A stretch of DNA of 32,816 bases from the NCBI RefSeq assembly GCF_003697815.1, contig NZ_RDQG01000058.1, positions 1 to 32,816 of the forward strand, read 5' to 3'. The notes under the pieces are model-generated. The model was not told the DNA's origin. It searched no databases and worked only from the letters and a program-made list of their open reading frames with translations. This stretch comes from Halalkalicoccus subterraneus. GTDB taxonomy: Archaea; Halobacteriota; Halobacteria; Halobacteriales; Halalkalicoccaceae. Made by a program: the position numbers and the translations under genes. Position 1 is the first letter of the stretch, and each line of letters opens with the position of its first letter. This document shows positions 14,375-22,041 of the stretch, piece by piece.

Positions 14375-15880
14375 ATGACTACCTTCGACGCAAACGGGAT
14401 CACGCTCGAACAGGTGCGTGAGAACGTCTGGGAGATCCCCCGAGAGGACGGAATGCGCGTACCTGCCCGCGTGCTCGCGAGCGAGGCGCTTTTGGAACAG
14501 ATCAGCGACGACAAGACGCTCCAGCAGCTGAAAAACACCGCCCACCTCCCCGGGATCGAGAAGCACGCGCTCTGTATGCCCGACGGCCACCAGGGCTACG
14601 GCTTTCCCGTCGGCGGCGTCGCCGCGCTCGACGCCGAGGACGGCTGTATCTCGCCCGGCGGCGTCGGCTACGACATCAACTGCGGCGTCCGGATGATGAC
14701 GACGAACATCACCTACGCGGATCTTCAGGGGAACGAGGAGGAGCTGGTCGACGCGCTCTTCACGAACGTTCCTTCGGGGCTTGGTGGCGGCGGCGTCGTC
14801 GAGAGCGGGATCGACACGATCGAGGCCATTCTGGACCGCGGAATGGAGTGGGCGCTCGAAGAGGGGTACGCGATCCCCGAGGATCTGCGTCACTGCGAGG
14901 ACGAGGGCGTCAGGCACGATAGCGACCCGAGTGCAGTGAGCCAGAAGGCAAAGGACAGGGGGAAGAACCAGATCGGCTCGCTGGGCTCGGGTAACCACTT
15001 CCTCGAGGTTCAGCGCGTGACCGACGTGTTCCGCGGGGACGTCGCCGACGCCTATGGCCTGTCCGAGGAGCAGATCGTCGTCCTGATCCACTGTGGCTCG
15101 CGCGGGCTCGGCCACCAGGTCTGTACGGACTACCTCCGGAAGATCGAGAAACGCCACGGCGACCTGCTCGCCGAACTTCCCGACAAGGAGCTGGCGGCCG
15201 CGCCCGCCGGCTCGGAGTTGGCCGAGGAGTACTACGGCGCGATGTGTGCGGCGATCAACTTCGCGTGGGTCAACCGCCAACTGATCATGCACCGCACCCG
15301 GGAGGTCTTCGAGAAGGTGTTCGGCCAGGACTGGGAGGCCATGGAGATGGAGCTGCTCTACGACGTGGCCCACAACATCGCCAAGAAGGAGACGCACAAC
15401 GTGCGGGTCGGGCCGGAGGACCGACCGATGGGAGGCGGTGAAACCGTCGACAGCGAGGAGCGCGAACTCTACGTCCACCGCAAGGGCGCGACCCGTGCCT
15501 TTCCGGCGGGCCACCCCGAGGTCCCCGAGGCGTATCGCGAGGTCGGCCAGCCGGTGATCATCCCGGGTAGCATGGGCGCGGGTAGCTTCGTCCTTCGAGG
15601 CGGCAGCGAGTCGATGACCGAGACGTTCGGCTCGACCGCCCACGGCGCGGGACGGGTCATGAGCCGAACACAGGCGAAAAACGAGTTCTGGGGCGAGGAC
15701 GTCCGGGACGACCTGCAGGACCAGGACCACATCTACGTCAAGGCCCAGAGCGGCGCGACGGTCGCCGAGGAGGCACCGGGCGTCTACAAGGACGTCGACG
15801 AGGTGGTTCGTGTTTCGGACGAACTCGGCATCGGGGACAGGGTGGCCCGGACGTTCCCAGTCTGTAACATCAAGGGCTAG
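14375..15880 (+). CDS. rtcB: RNA-splicing ligase RtcB
   Basis: This 501-residue protein is the GTP- and Mn-dependent RNA ligase that joins 2',3'-cyclic phosphate (via 3'-phosphate) and 5'-OH ends, used to seal tRNA exons after intron removal. Motifs are CMPDGHQGYGFPVGG, the metal site GGVGYDINCGVR with Asp100 and Cys103, HCGSRGLGHQ, and HRKGATRAFPAGH with the guanylylated His368. The C-terminus VARTFPVCNIKG is intact. No intein interrupts it, unlike some archaeal RtcB genes. The ATG at 14375 is preferred although the frame stays open upstream. Archease is encoded 2 kb upstream on the same strand. The stop overlaps the convergent small gene by 4 bp. Confidence 0.97.
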   Translation: MTTFDANGITLEQVRENVWEIPREDGMRVPARVLASEALLEQISDDKTLQQLKNTAHLPGIEKHALCMPDGHQGYGFPVGGVAALDAEDGCISPGGVGYDINCGVRMMTTNITYADLQGNEEELVDALFTNVPSGLGGGGVVESGIDTIEAILDRGMEWALEEGYAIPEDLRHCEDEGVRHDSDPSAVSQKAKDRGKNQIGSLGSGNHFLEVQRVTDVFRGDVADAYGLSEEQIVVLIHCGSRGLGHQVCTDYLRKIEKRHGDLLAELPDKELAAAPAGSELAEEYYGAMCAAINFAWVNRQLIMHRTREVFEKVFGQDWEAMEMELLYDVAHNIAKKETHNVRVGPEDRPMGGGETVDSEERELYVHRKGATRAFPAGHPEVPEAYREVGQPVIIPGSMGAGSFVLRGGSESMTETFGSTAHGAGRVMSRTQAKNEFWGEDVRDDLQDQDHIYVKAQSGATVAEEAPGVYKDVDEVVRVSDELGIGDRVARTFPVCNIKG

Positions 15881-16086
15881 GAGATCCAGTACGGGTTATC
15901 GTCATCATCGCCGTTTCCCTCCTCGGGATATCGCTTTCGGGCACTGAGCGTGACCGACGCCTCGGGCGTCCCGTCGTCCTCCCAGGGGCTCTCGTAGACC
16001 GAGAGTTCGGCGTCGGTGACGTCCCAGCCGGCGGACTCGAGGAGTTCGACGAGTTCGCGCTGATCGGCGAGGATCTCATCGTCCAT
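15877..16086 (-). CDS. Small acidic protein of unknown function
   Basis: This 69-residue protein has a helix (DDEILADQRELVELLESAGWDV) followed by two beta strands (AELSVYESPWEDDGTPEASVTLSARKRYP) and an acidic tail GNGDDDDNPYW. The DxExxxYxxPWxxxG-like centre looks conserved rather than random, and the acidic composition fits haloarchaea. No family or function is recognised. It overlaps the convergent rtcB stop by 4 bp and follows the zinc-ribbon gene in the same direction after 39 bp, so the two may be co-transcribed. Confidence 0.68.
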   Translation of the reverse strand: MDDEILADQRELVELLESAGWDVTDAELSVYESPWEDDGTPEASVTLSARKRYPEEGNGDDDDNPYWIS

Positions 16087-16125
16087 GGCAGGGAATGCGC
16101 AGCCAGCGACGTCATCCTTCCGCTG

Positions 16126-16503
16126 CTACCGCCCACCCGGCCCACTAGGTCCACTCGGCCCGTGCGGGCCACGAGGGTCGACCCCGATCTCGACGTACTC
16201 GTCGGGCGGACGGGGTTTGACCTCCTCACCGCCCTCGAACCGAACGAAACTCAGGTAGAAGGGCTCGCCACAGCCCACCGTCTCGCGCTCCTCGCCTTTC
16301 GGCGGACGAAAGGAGAGCCCTGCCGAACCGTCCTCCCCACAGACGAACCGCACGCCGTCGCTTTCTTCGTAGTCCTCGTCGGGACCGGCGTACTCCCATC
16401 CTTCGAACGGGTAGGGCGTCACCGACTTGTCGGCGAGGTAGGCGTCGCGTTCGAGTTCGGCGAGCGCTCCACACTGGGGACAGTAGTAGGTGACGGCGAC
16501 CAT
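16126..16503 (-). CDS. Zinc-ribbon-like protein of unknown function
   Basis: This 125-residue protein begins MVAVTYYCPQCGALAELERDAYL with a CxxC knuckle and has further cysteines in FVCGED and VGCGEPF, so a metal-binding module with two halves separated by an acidic insert (about 28-55) is likely. The C-terminal tail is Pro/Gly-rich. It has no membrane segment. It lies upstream of the 69-residue gene in the same direction. Possible roles include nucleic-acid binding or protein contact. The sequence does not say which. Confidence 0.72.
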   Translation of the reverse strand: MVAVTYYCPQCGALAELERDAYLADKSVTPYPFEGWEYAGPDEDYEESDGVRFVCGEDGSAGLSFRPPKGEERETVGCGEPFYLSFVRFEGGEEVKPRPPDEYVEIGVDPRGPHGPSGPSGPGGR

Positions 16504-16580
16504 ACCCTTCGTAGGGAATGCCCGCGTTTAGATCTGCCGTGTAGGGGCTGTTAGCGGCAAAACGGCGCGGTGTCCGGTCC

Positions 16581-16790
16581 GCGTGTGGCTACCGAGTTGG
16601 CAGCCACGCGAGGAGGACGGGGGAGGGCTGCGGCCCCGGAAGCGGTGCGCGATCGCGCACCGCGACTCGGCGGAGCCTGGTGGTCCTCGGAAAATCGGAG
16701 ATTTCCGGGATCTCGCGGGAACAGAGTTTCCGCGGACCTCGCGGCGACATCGTTGCCGCTCAGCGCCGAGAGATCGCGGAGCGGTCTCTC
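16581..16790. repeat. Chain of consecutive imperfect palindromes (hairpin array)
   Basis: The gene-free interval 16504-16849 holds a run of inverted repeats. From left to right: GTGGCT.CC/GG.AGCCAC around 16596, a perfect 22-bp palindrome at 16642-16663 (core GTGCGCGATCGCGCAC), a weak GGC-GGA-GCC at 16669-16677, CGGAAAATC-GGA-GATTTCCG at 16688-16707, CGCGGGAAC-AGA-GTTTCCGCG at 16714-16734, GCGGCGAC-ATC-GTTGCCGC at 16741-16759, and GAGAGATCGC-GGA-GCGGTCTCTC at 16768-16790. The last four have 3-base centres and are spaced about 26-29 bp. Three of them have exactly one G-T wobble per stem. It could be a structured RNA leader, a repeat element or a protein array. No function is known. Confidence 0.7.
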
Positions 16791-16849
16791 GTAGCGACAT
16801 GCAAAGGGCGAGGCGAAACTGCCAAGGTTCGCCGAGGGCTTTCGCGAGT

Positions 16850-17701
16850 ATGATCGACGAGACGGTCGCGGAGATCGAGGAGATGCAGACCCACAGCTCC
16901 TCGGTGGTGGCTGTCAAGGCCGCCCGTGCGCTCTTCGAATTGAACGACCGCGAGTACGCGACGGTCGATGAGTTCGTCCGCGACGTCGAGCGAAACAGCT
17001 CGGTGCTTCGGCGGGCGAACCCCTCACACGCCTCGCTCTTTAACGTCCAGCGGACGATCACCCGCGACCTCAACGAGGCCGACCCCGACAGCGTCGAGGA
17101 GGGCAAAGCCGCCCTCGAAACGGCCATTGAGGAGATGGTCGAGCGCATCGAGGGCGGGAAGAAACGTGCGGCCGCCCACACTGCCGAACTCATCGAGGAC
17201 GGCACGACGATACTGACCCACGACTACTCCTCGACGGTGAACGCGGCGATCGAGCGGGCCGTCGACGGCGGCGTCTCGGTGTCGGTCTACGTCACCGAGG
17301 CCAGACCGCGAATGGCGGGTCGAAAGACCGCGCGGAAGCTCGGCGAGATCGACGGCGTCGAACCCACGCTGATCGTCGACAGCGCCGCGGGCACCTACCT
17401 ACAGGAGTGCGATTTCGTGTTGATGGGAATGGACTGTCTGGTGAGCGATACGCTGTACAACCGTATCGGGACCTACCCCATCGCGGCGACCGCCGCCGAC
17501 CTCGACGTTCCCATGTACGTCACCGGTTCGGGGGCGAAGCTCATCGACAGCGGCTTCGCCTTCGAGAACGAGTACCGCCCCACGAGCGAGGTGCTGTTGG
17601 AGCCGACCGAAGGCTTCGCGATCGAGAACCCGCTATACGACGCGACGCCCGTCCGACTGCTCGATGGAATCATCACCGACGACGGCGCGATGTCCTTCTG
17701 A
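16850..17701 (+). CDS. eIF-2B/ribose-1,5-bisphosphate isomerase family protein lacking the catalytic Cys
   Basis: This 283-residue protein belongs to the eIF-2B alpha/beta/delta family, which in archaea includes R15P isomerase and methylthioribose-1-phosphate isomerase. The N-terminal helical domain spans about residues 1-110, and the Rossmann-like C-terminal domain includes VYVTEARPRMAGRKTA, LIVDSAAG, a MGMDCLVSD stretch with Asp195, and GTYPIA. R15P isomerase uses a Cys in a THC motif plus an Asp. Here the equivalent is THDYSS (123-128), so the Cys is Asp125, while Asp195 is retained. It is therefore more likely a regulatory or non-canonical member than an AMP-pathway isomerase. The ATG at 16850 is chosen over an upstream-open frame that runs through the palindrome array with a basic composition. 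Confidence 0.85.
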   Translation: MIDETVAEIEEMQTHSSSVVAVKAARALFELNDREYATVDEFVRDVERNSSVLRRANPSHASLFNVQRTITRDLNEADPDSVEEGKAALETAIEEMVERIEGGKKRAAAHTAELIEDGTTILTHDYSSTVNAAIERAVDGGVSVSVYVTEARPRMAGRKTARKLGEIDGVEPTLIVDSAAGTYLQECDFVLMGMDCLVSDTLYNRIGTYPIAATAADLDVPMYVTGSGAKLIDSGFAFENEYRPTSEVLLEPTEGFAIENPLYDATPVRLLDGIITDDGAMSF

Positions 17702-17769
17702 GGCGATTCCACGCCGAGTCCTGTAGTATAGATCACAAGAACTACCCGGCTGTCGGCCGGAGAAGGGAC

Positions 17770-18663
17770 ATGGACGGGTCCCATGAGGAGGAGATCGTTA
17801 ACGGCGTCAGGCTACACTACGTCGAGGCCGGCGAGGGGCCGCTGGTCGTCCTGCTGCACGGGTTTCCGGACCACTGGTACGGTTGGCGCAAGCAGATCTC
17901 TGCCCTCGTCGAGGCCGGCTACCGCGTCGTCGCCCCCGACATGCGCGGATACAACCGCTCGGAGAAACCACCCGGTGTGAGCGCATACCGGATCGACACC
18001 CTGGTCGAGGACGTCCGCGCGCTGATCGATCGCTGTGGCACAAAGCGCGCCCATCTCGTCGGTCACGACTGGGGTGGTGTCGTCGCCTGGGAGGTCGCGG
18101 CCCGCCATCCCGAGTGTATCGACCGGCTGGTCGTCATGAACGCCCCGCACCCGGGGGCCTACCGCCGGGAACTTCGCGACCTCGACTCCGACCAGCGCCG
18201 CCGGTCGCTCTATGTCCTGCTCTTCCAGCTCCCCCTGATCCCCGAGCTCCTCTTTCGCGTCGGCGACCAGCACCTCCTCGAATGGCTGCTTCGCGAGGCG
18301 TCGACGAACCCCGAGGCGTTCGACCGGAAGTCGCTCCGGCGGTACAAGCGCGCCTGTGCCGGCCCGGGTGCGATGACGGCGATGCTGAACTACTACCGGG
18401 CGGCGTTTCGAGGGACGGTTCGTGCCGCGGTCCCCGGCTGGGGCGATCCCGGCGCGACGACCAGTGACGGGCTGGTCAGTCGCCCCACGCTGGTGCTCTG
18501 GGGGACCGATGACGCGGCCCTCTCGTCCACCCTCACCGAGGGCCTCGACGAGTGGGTCTCGGACGTCGCAGTCGAGCGAATCGACGGGGCGGGCCACTGG
18601 ATCCAGCTCGACGCTCCCGAGCGGGTCAACGACTCACTCGTCGAGTTCTTCAGTCGAGACTGA
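17770..18663 (+). CDS. Alpha/beta hydrolase, epoxide-hydrolase-like
   Basis: This 297-residue protein has the alpha/beta-hydrolase core with HGFPDHWYGW at residues 30-39 and an aspartate nucleophile in GHDWGG (Asp100), which distinguishes soluble epoxide hydrolases and haloacid/haloalkane dehalogenases from serine esterases. Later elements are the acid in LVLWGTDDAAL and the catalytic His in GAGHWIQLDAPERV. The NYYRAAF segment in the cap could supply the tyrosines that open an epoxide. Epoxide hydrolase is the best guess. The substrate is unknown. The upstream interval has a TATA-like GTATAGAT about 37-44 bp before the ATG. The stop overlaps the convergent dehydrogenase by 14 bp. Confidence 0.88.
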   Translation: MDGSHEEEIVNGVRLHYVEAGEGPLVVLLHGFPDHWYGWRKQISALVEAGYRVVAPDMRGYNRSEKPPGVSAYRIDTLVEDVRALIDRCGTKRAHLVGHDWGGVVAWEVAARHPECIDRLVVMNAPHPGAYRRELRDLDSDQRRRSLYVLLFQLPLIPELLFRVGDQHLLEWLLREASTNPEAFDRKSLRRYKRACAGPGAMTAMLNYYRAAFRGTVRAAVPGWGDPGATTSDGLVSRPTLVLWGTDDAALSSTLTEGLDEWVSDVAVERIDGAGHWIQLDAPERVNDSLVEFFSRD

Positions 18664-19762
18664 CCCGTTCGCCGCTCGCGTCGCTCTCCTGGATCGCCGC
18701 GAGCACGCGCTGGGTCGCGAGTCCGTCCTCGAAGCTCGGCTCGAACTCGCCGCCCTCCGCGACCGCCGAGAGGAACTCGTAGTTCTCGTGGACGAACGTG
18801 TGCTCCCAGCCGATGACGTGGCCCGGCGGCCACCAGTGGTCCATGTAGGGGTCGTCGCCGTCGGTCACGAGGACCGTCTCGAACCCGCGCGAGCCCTCGC
18901 GTTTGTACTCCAGTTCGTTCAGCCGTTCGAGCGAGAACTCGATGCTGCCCTTCGAGCCCTCGATCTCGATCGTGTGGTCGTTCTTCCGGCCGTTCGCGTT
19001 GCGGGTGGCCTCGAAGCTGCCGACCGCGCCGCTCTCGAACTCGGCGGTCGCGAGGTAGGCGTCGTCGACGGTCACTTCGCGGGTCCCGTTCTCGTCTTCG
19101 ACGGGCCGTTCGTCGGTGAACGTCCGCAGTTGGCCCGAAATTTCGCTGATCTCGCCGGCAACGTCGCCCACGAGAAACCGTGCGAGGTCGATGGTGTGGG
19201 CACCCAGATCGCCGAGCGCACCCGAACCAGCGAGTTCCTCGTCGAGGCGCCACGCCCAGGGCGCCTCGGGATCGACCAACCAGTCCTGCAGATACCGCCC
19301 GCGGACGTGATATATCTCGCCGAGTTCGCCGCCCTCGATCAGGTTCTTCGCGTAGCGAATGGCGGGAACGAACCGGTAGTTGAAGGCACAGCCGTTGGGG
19401 ACGCCGGCCTCGCGGGCCGCCTCGGTCATCTCCTCGGCCTCGTCCAGCGTGGGCGCCAGTGGCTTCTCGCAGAAGACCGGTACTCCGGATTCGAGCGCCT
19501 CGATCGAGTACTCGGGATGGACGAAGTTCGGCCCGAGGTTGTAGAAGGCGTCCACGTCCTCGATGGCCGCCGAGGGGTCGGTGGTAGTTCTCGAAAAGCC
19601 GAGGCGGTCGGCGGCCTCCGCTAGTGCCTCCTCATCGCGCCCGACGAGAACCTCGCGATTGATCTCGGGAGCGTCCGGGAAGAACATCGGGAGCCGTGCC
19701 ATCGCGTTCGAGTGGGCCTTGCCCATGAACCGGTAGCCGAGAACGCCAATATCGAGCGTCAT
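18650..19762 (-). CDS. Gfo/Idh/MocA family oxidoreductase (first copy)
   Basis: This 370-residue NAD(P)-dependent dehydrogenase has a Rossmann N-domain (GVLGYRFMG at 6-14) and the EKP motif at 99-101, whose Lys is catalytic. The GxxGDLGAHTIDLARF segment holds Asp185 and His189 of the catalytic triad in the C-terminal alpha/beta domain. Family members oxidise sugars, inositols or glycosides, often at C1 or C3. This copy has the long C-domain typical of inositol- and sugar-oxidising members. TATA-like TAACTAC lies 23-29 bp upstream of the ATG at 19762. It is divergent from the zinc alcohol dehydrogenase, with which it shares a 112-bp control region. Confidence 0.9.
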   Translation of the reverse strand: MTLDIGVLGYRFMGKAHSNAMARLPMFFPDAPEINREVLVGRDEEALAEAADRLGFSRTTTDPSAAIEDVDAFYNLGPNFVHPEYSIEALESGVPVFCEKPLAPTLDEAEEMTEAAREAGVPNGCAFNYRFVPAIRYAKNLIEGGELGEIYHVRGRYLQDWLVDPEAPWAWRLDEELAGSGALGDLGAHTIDLARFLVGDVAGEISEISGQLRTFTDERPVEDENGTREVTVDDAYLATAEFESGAVGSFEATRNANGRKNDHTIEIEGSKGSIEFSLERLNELEYKREGSRGFETVLVTDGDDPYMDHWWPPGHVIGWEHTFVHENYEFLSAVAEGGEFEPSFEDGLATQRVLAAIQESDASGERVSLD

Positions 19763-19874
19763 ACGGGCTCGTTCACCGCTCGTGTAGTTAGGAGTTTCCG
19801 TCCGGCAGGCCGGTTCCGCCGTTGCCATGACAGGCCACGCCTTTATCGAAACGGCTGCCGAGTGTGTTATCGTA
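19763..19874. promoter_or_regulatory. Divergent control region between the two dehydrogenase genes
   Basis: This 112-bp interval has a TATA-like TAACTAC (minus, 19785-19791) for the Gfo/Idh/MocA gene and TTTATC (plus, 19842-19847) 28-33 bp before the zinc alcohol dehydrogenase ATG at 19875. Both fit leaderless transcripts. Between them is GGCAGGCCGG-type GC-rich DNA with no clear operator. Confidence 0.45.
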
Positions 19875-21020
19875 ATGCAAGCACTCCGCTGGCACGGCGA
19901 AGGCGACGTCCGCGTCGACGACGTTCCGAAACCCGAAATCGAGGAACCGACCGACGCGATCGTCGAGATCACGGCCACGGCGATCTGCGGCTCGGACCTG
20001 CACCTCTACAACGACTTCATGCCCGGCATGGAGGAGGGCGACATCCTCGGCCACGAGCCGATGGGCGAGGTCGTCGAGGTCGGCGAGGAGGTCGACGACC
20101 TCCGGGAGGGCGACCGCGTCGTCATCCCCTTCACGATCAGCTGTGGCGAGTGCTGGTTCTGCGAGAACGACCTCTACTCGCTGTGTGACGAGACCAACCC
20201 GAACGCCGAGATGGCCGCCGAGACGATGGGGCACTCGCCGGCCGGCCTCTTCGGCTTCTCGCACACTCTCGGTGGGTACGACGGCGGGCAGGCCGAGTAT
20301 CTGCGGGTGCCTCATGCCGACGTCGGGCCGATCAAGATCGAGTCGGACCTCTCGGACGAGGAGGTACTGTTCCTCTCGGACATCTACCCCACGGGGTACA
20401 TGGCCGCCGAAAACGCCGAGATCGAGGAGAACGACACCGTCGCGGTCTGGGGCTGTGGCCCGGTCGGCCAGTTCGCCGTCCAGAGCGCGTGGATGATGGG
20501 AGCCGACCGCGTGATCGCGATCGACCGGATCGAAGAACGCCTCGGGATGGCCGAGGGCCACGCCGACACCGAGGTGATCGACTACTCCGAGGACGACGTC
20601 TACGAGTGGCTGATGGACGAAACAGACGGGCGCGGGCCCGATCGGTGTATCGACGCCGTCGGTTCGGAGGCCCACCACACCTGCGTCGACCACGTCCCCG
20701 ACGAGCCCGACCGCCCGTACGTGCTCCAGGAGGCGATCAAGTCCTGTCGGAAGGGCGGGACGCTCTCGATTCCCGGGGTCTACATTGACGGGATGGACGA
20801 CGTACCGATGGGTCCGCTGATGAACAAAGCCCTCACAGTGAACACCGGCCAGACCCACGTCCAAGCCTACCTGAACCCGCTGCTTGAGACGATCGAGAAC
20901 GGCGAGATCGACCCCGCCGAGATCATCACCCACCGGGGCTCGCTCGAGGACGGACCCGAACTCTACGAGACGTTCAACGACAAAGAAGACGACTGTGTCA
21001 AGGTCGTCCTAGAGCCGTAA
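19875..21020 (+). CDS. Zinc-dependent alcohol dehydrogenase (sugar/polyol or formaldehyde type)
   Basis: This 381-residue medium-chain dehydrogenase carries the catalytic zinc site Cys38 with His60-Glu61 ([12 protein letters not shown]), a structural zinc site with Cys90, Cys93, Cys96 and Cys104 ([15 protein letters not shown]), and a nucleotide motif GCGPVG at 193-198 followed by Asp217, which favours NAD. The length and a long insert in the catalytic domain (about 105-150, including [21 protein letters not shown]) resemble the glutathione-independent formaldehyde dehydrogenase-like group, which also contains sugar and polyol dehydrogenases. Position in a sugar-uptake island suggests oxidation of a sugar alcohol or keto-sugar intermediate. 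That assignment is inference. It is convergent with the TIM-barrel isomerase gene (7-bp gap). Confidence 0.92.
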   Translation: MQALRWHGEGDVRVDDVPKPEIEEPTDAIVEITATAICGSDLHLYNDFMPGMEEGDILGHEPMGEVVEVGEEVDDLREGDRVVIPFTISCGECWFCENDLYSLCDETNPNAEMAAETMGHSPAGLFGFSHTLGGYDGGQAEYLRVPHADVGPIKIESDLSDEEVLFLSDIYPTGYMAAENAEIEENDTVAVWGCGPVGQFAVQSAWMMGADRVIAIDRIEERLGMAEGHADTEVIDYSEDDVYEWLMDETDGRGPDRCIDAVGSEAHHTCVDHVPDEPDRPYVLQEAIKSCRKGGTLSIPGVYIDGMDDVPMGPLMNKALTVNTGQTHVQAYLNPLLETIENGEIDPAEIITHRGSLEDGPELYETFNDKEDDCVKVVLEP

Positions 21021-21026
21021 GCGGTT

Positions 21027-21998
21027 CTATTCCGCCCAGTACGCATCACCGGGCGTCGTCTCGAAGACCGCCCGCTCCAACAAGTCGACCGCTTTTTCGA
21101 GCCCCTCGTTCGCGCTGGTCAGCGAGTCCTCGTGTTCGATGCTGAGTACGTCGTCGTAGCCGACCATTCTGAGGGTGGAAACGACGTCCTTCCAGTGACT
21201 CTCGCCGTGGCCATATCCAATGGAACGGAACAGCCACGAGCGATTCGGCTCGTCGGTGTATGGCGTGGTGTCGAGCACGCCCTTCTCCCGTGCCTGAGCG
21301 TCGTAGACCTTGGTGTCCTTCGCATGGACGTGGTGGATCGCGTCGCGCTCGCCGAGATACCGGATCGCCTCGGTGACGTCGATTCCCTGCCAGTACAGAT
21401 GCGAGGGGTCGAAGTTCGCGCCGATGTGCTCGTTGGTCTCCTCGCGCAGGCGAGCCATCCCGTGGGGCTCGTAGACGAGCATGTTCGGGTGCATCTCGAT
21501 GCCGACGTCCACGCCGTGGTCGGCGGCGTGCTCGGCGATCTCCCGCCAGTAGGGGATCGCAACCTCCTCCCACTGATACTCGTGGGCCTCGGCGTGCTCG
21601 GTCGGCCACGGGGCGGTGATCCAGTTTGGCACCTGTGCGCTCGGGCTGCCGCCGGGAAGCCCCGAGAAGGTGGTTACCACGCCGACGTCGAGTTCGTAAG
21701 CGAGTTCGATCGCCTCGCGGAGTTCCGTGTCGGCCTCCTCCGCGTGCTCCTCGTTGGGGTGAATCGGGTTGTTATGGGTCGCGAGCGCACTGATGCGCAG
21801 GTCGTGTTCGTCGAGTAGGTCCTGAAGCTCCGACTGGGCGTTCTCGTCGCCGAGGAACTCCTCGCGCGGGAGGTGGTCGTCGCCCGGAGTGCCGCCACAG
21901 CCGAGTTCGACCGCGCCGACGCCGATGTCGGCGAGATACGAAAAGGCCTCCTCGCGGGACTGGCCGCCGAGCGGAACGGTGAGTACGCCGATGTCCAT
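21027..21998 (-). CDS. Sugar phosphate isomerase/epimerase (xylose-isomerase-like TIM barrel)
   Basis: This 323-residue TIM-barrel protein is in the AP endonuclease family 2/xylose isomerase-like superfamily. Its probable metal ligands are Glu178 (IEMHPN), Asp207 and His210 (FDPSHLYW), His235 (HVHAKD) and a late Glu in SIEHED, the pattern seen in inosose dehydratase, IolI and keto-sugar epimerases. It could isomerise, epimerise or dehydrate the product of the neighbouring dehydrogenases. The ATG at 21998 is supported by TTTATTC 23-29 bp upstream (22021-22027). It follows the second Gfo/Idh/MocA gene in the same direction after 43 bp and could also be read through from it. Confidence 0.9.
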   Translation of the reverse strand: MDIGVLTVPLGGQSREEAFSYLADIGVGAVELGCGGTPGDDHLPREEFLGDENAQSELQDLLDEHDLRISALATHNNPIHPNEEHAEEADTELREAIELAYELDVGVVTTFSGLPGGSPSAQVPNWITAPWPTEHAEAHEYQWEEVAIPYWREIAEHAADHGVDVGIEMHPNMLVYEPHGMARLREETNEHIGANFDPSHLYWQGIDVTEAIRYLGERDAIHHVHAKDTKVYDAQAREKGVLDTTPYTDEPNRSWLFRSIGYGHGESHWKDVVSTLRMVGYDDVLSIEHEDSLTSANEGLEKAVDLLERAVFETTPGDAYWAE

Positions 21999-22020
21999 AC
22001 GCGGGAGTGAACGTCGGTGA

Positions 22021-22027
22021 GAATAAA
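22021..22027 (-). promoter_or_regulatory. TATA box of the TIM-barrel isomerase gene
   Basis: TTTATTC on the minus strand lies 23-29 bp upstream of the ATG at 21998 within the 43-bp gap after the second dehydrogenase gene, so the isomerase likely has its own leaderless transcript. Confidence 0.5.
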
Positions 22028-22041
22028 TCCCGGTGGTTACC

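Noticed and set aside
16581-16790. CRISPR array
   Set aside because: The palindromes differ in sequence and have no identical repeat units or spacers of uniform length, and no cas genes are present.
16583-16849. Upstream in-frame extension of the eIF-2B-like gene through the palindromes
   Set aside because: The extra 89 residues are strongly basic and Arg-rich, unlike haloarchaeal proteins, and run through the inverted repeats. The family start fits the ATG at 16850.
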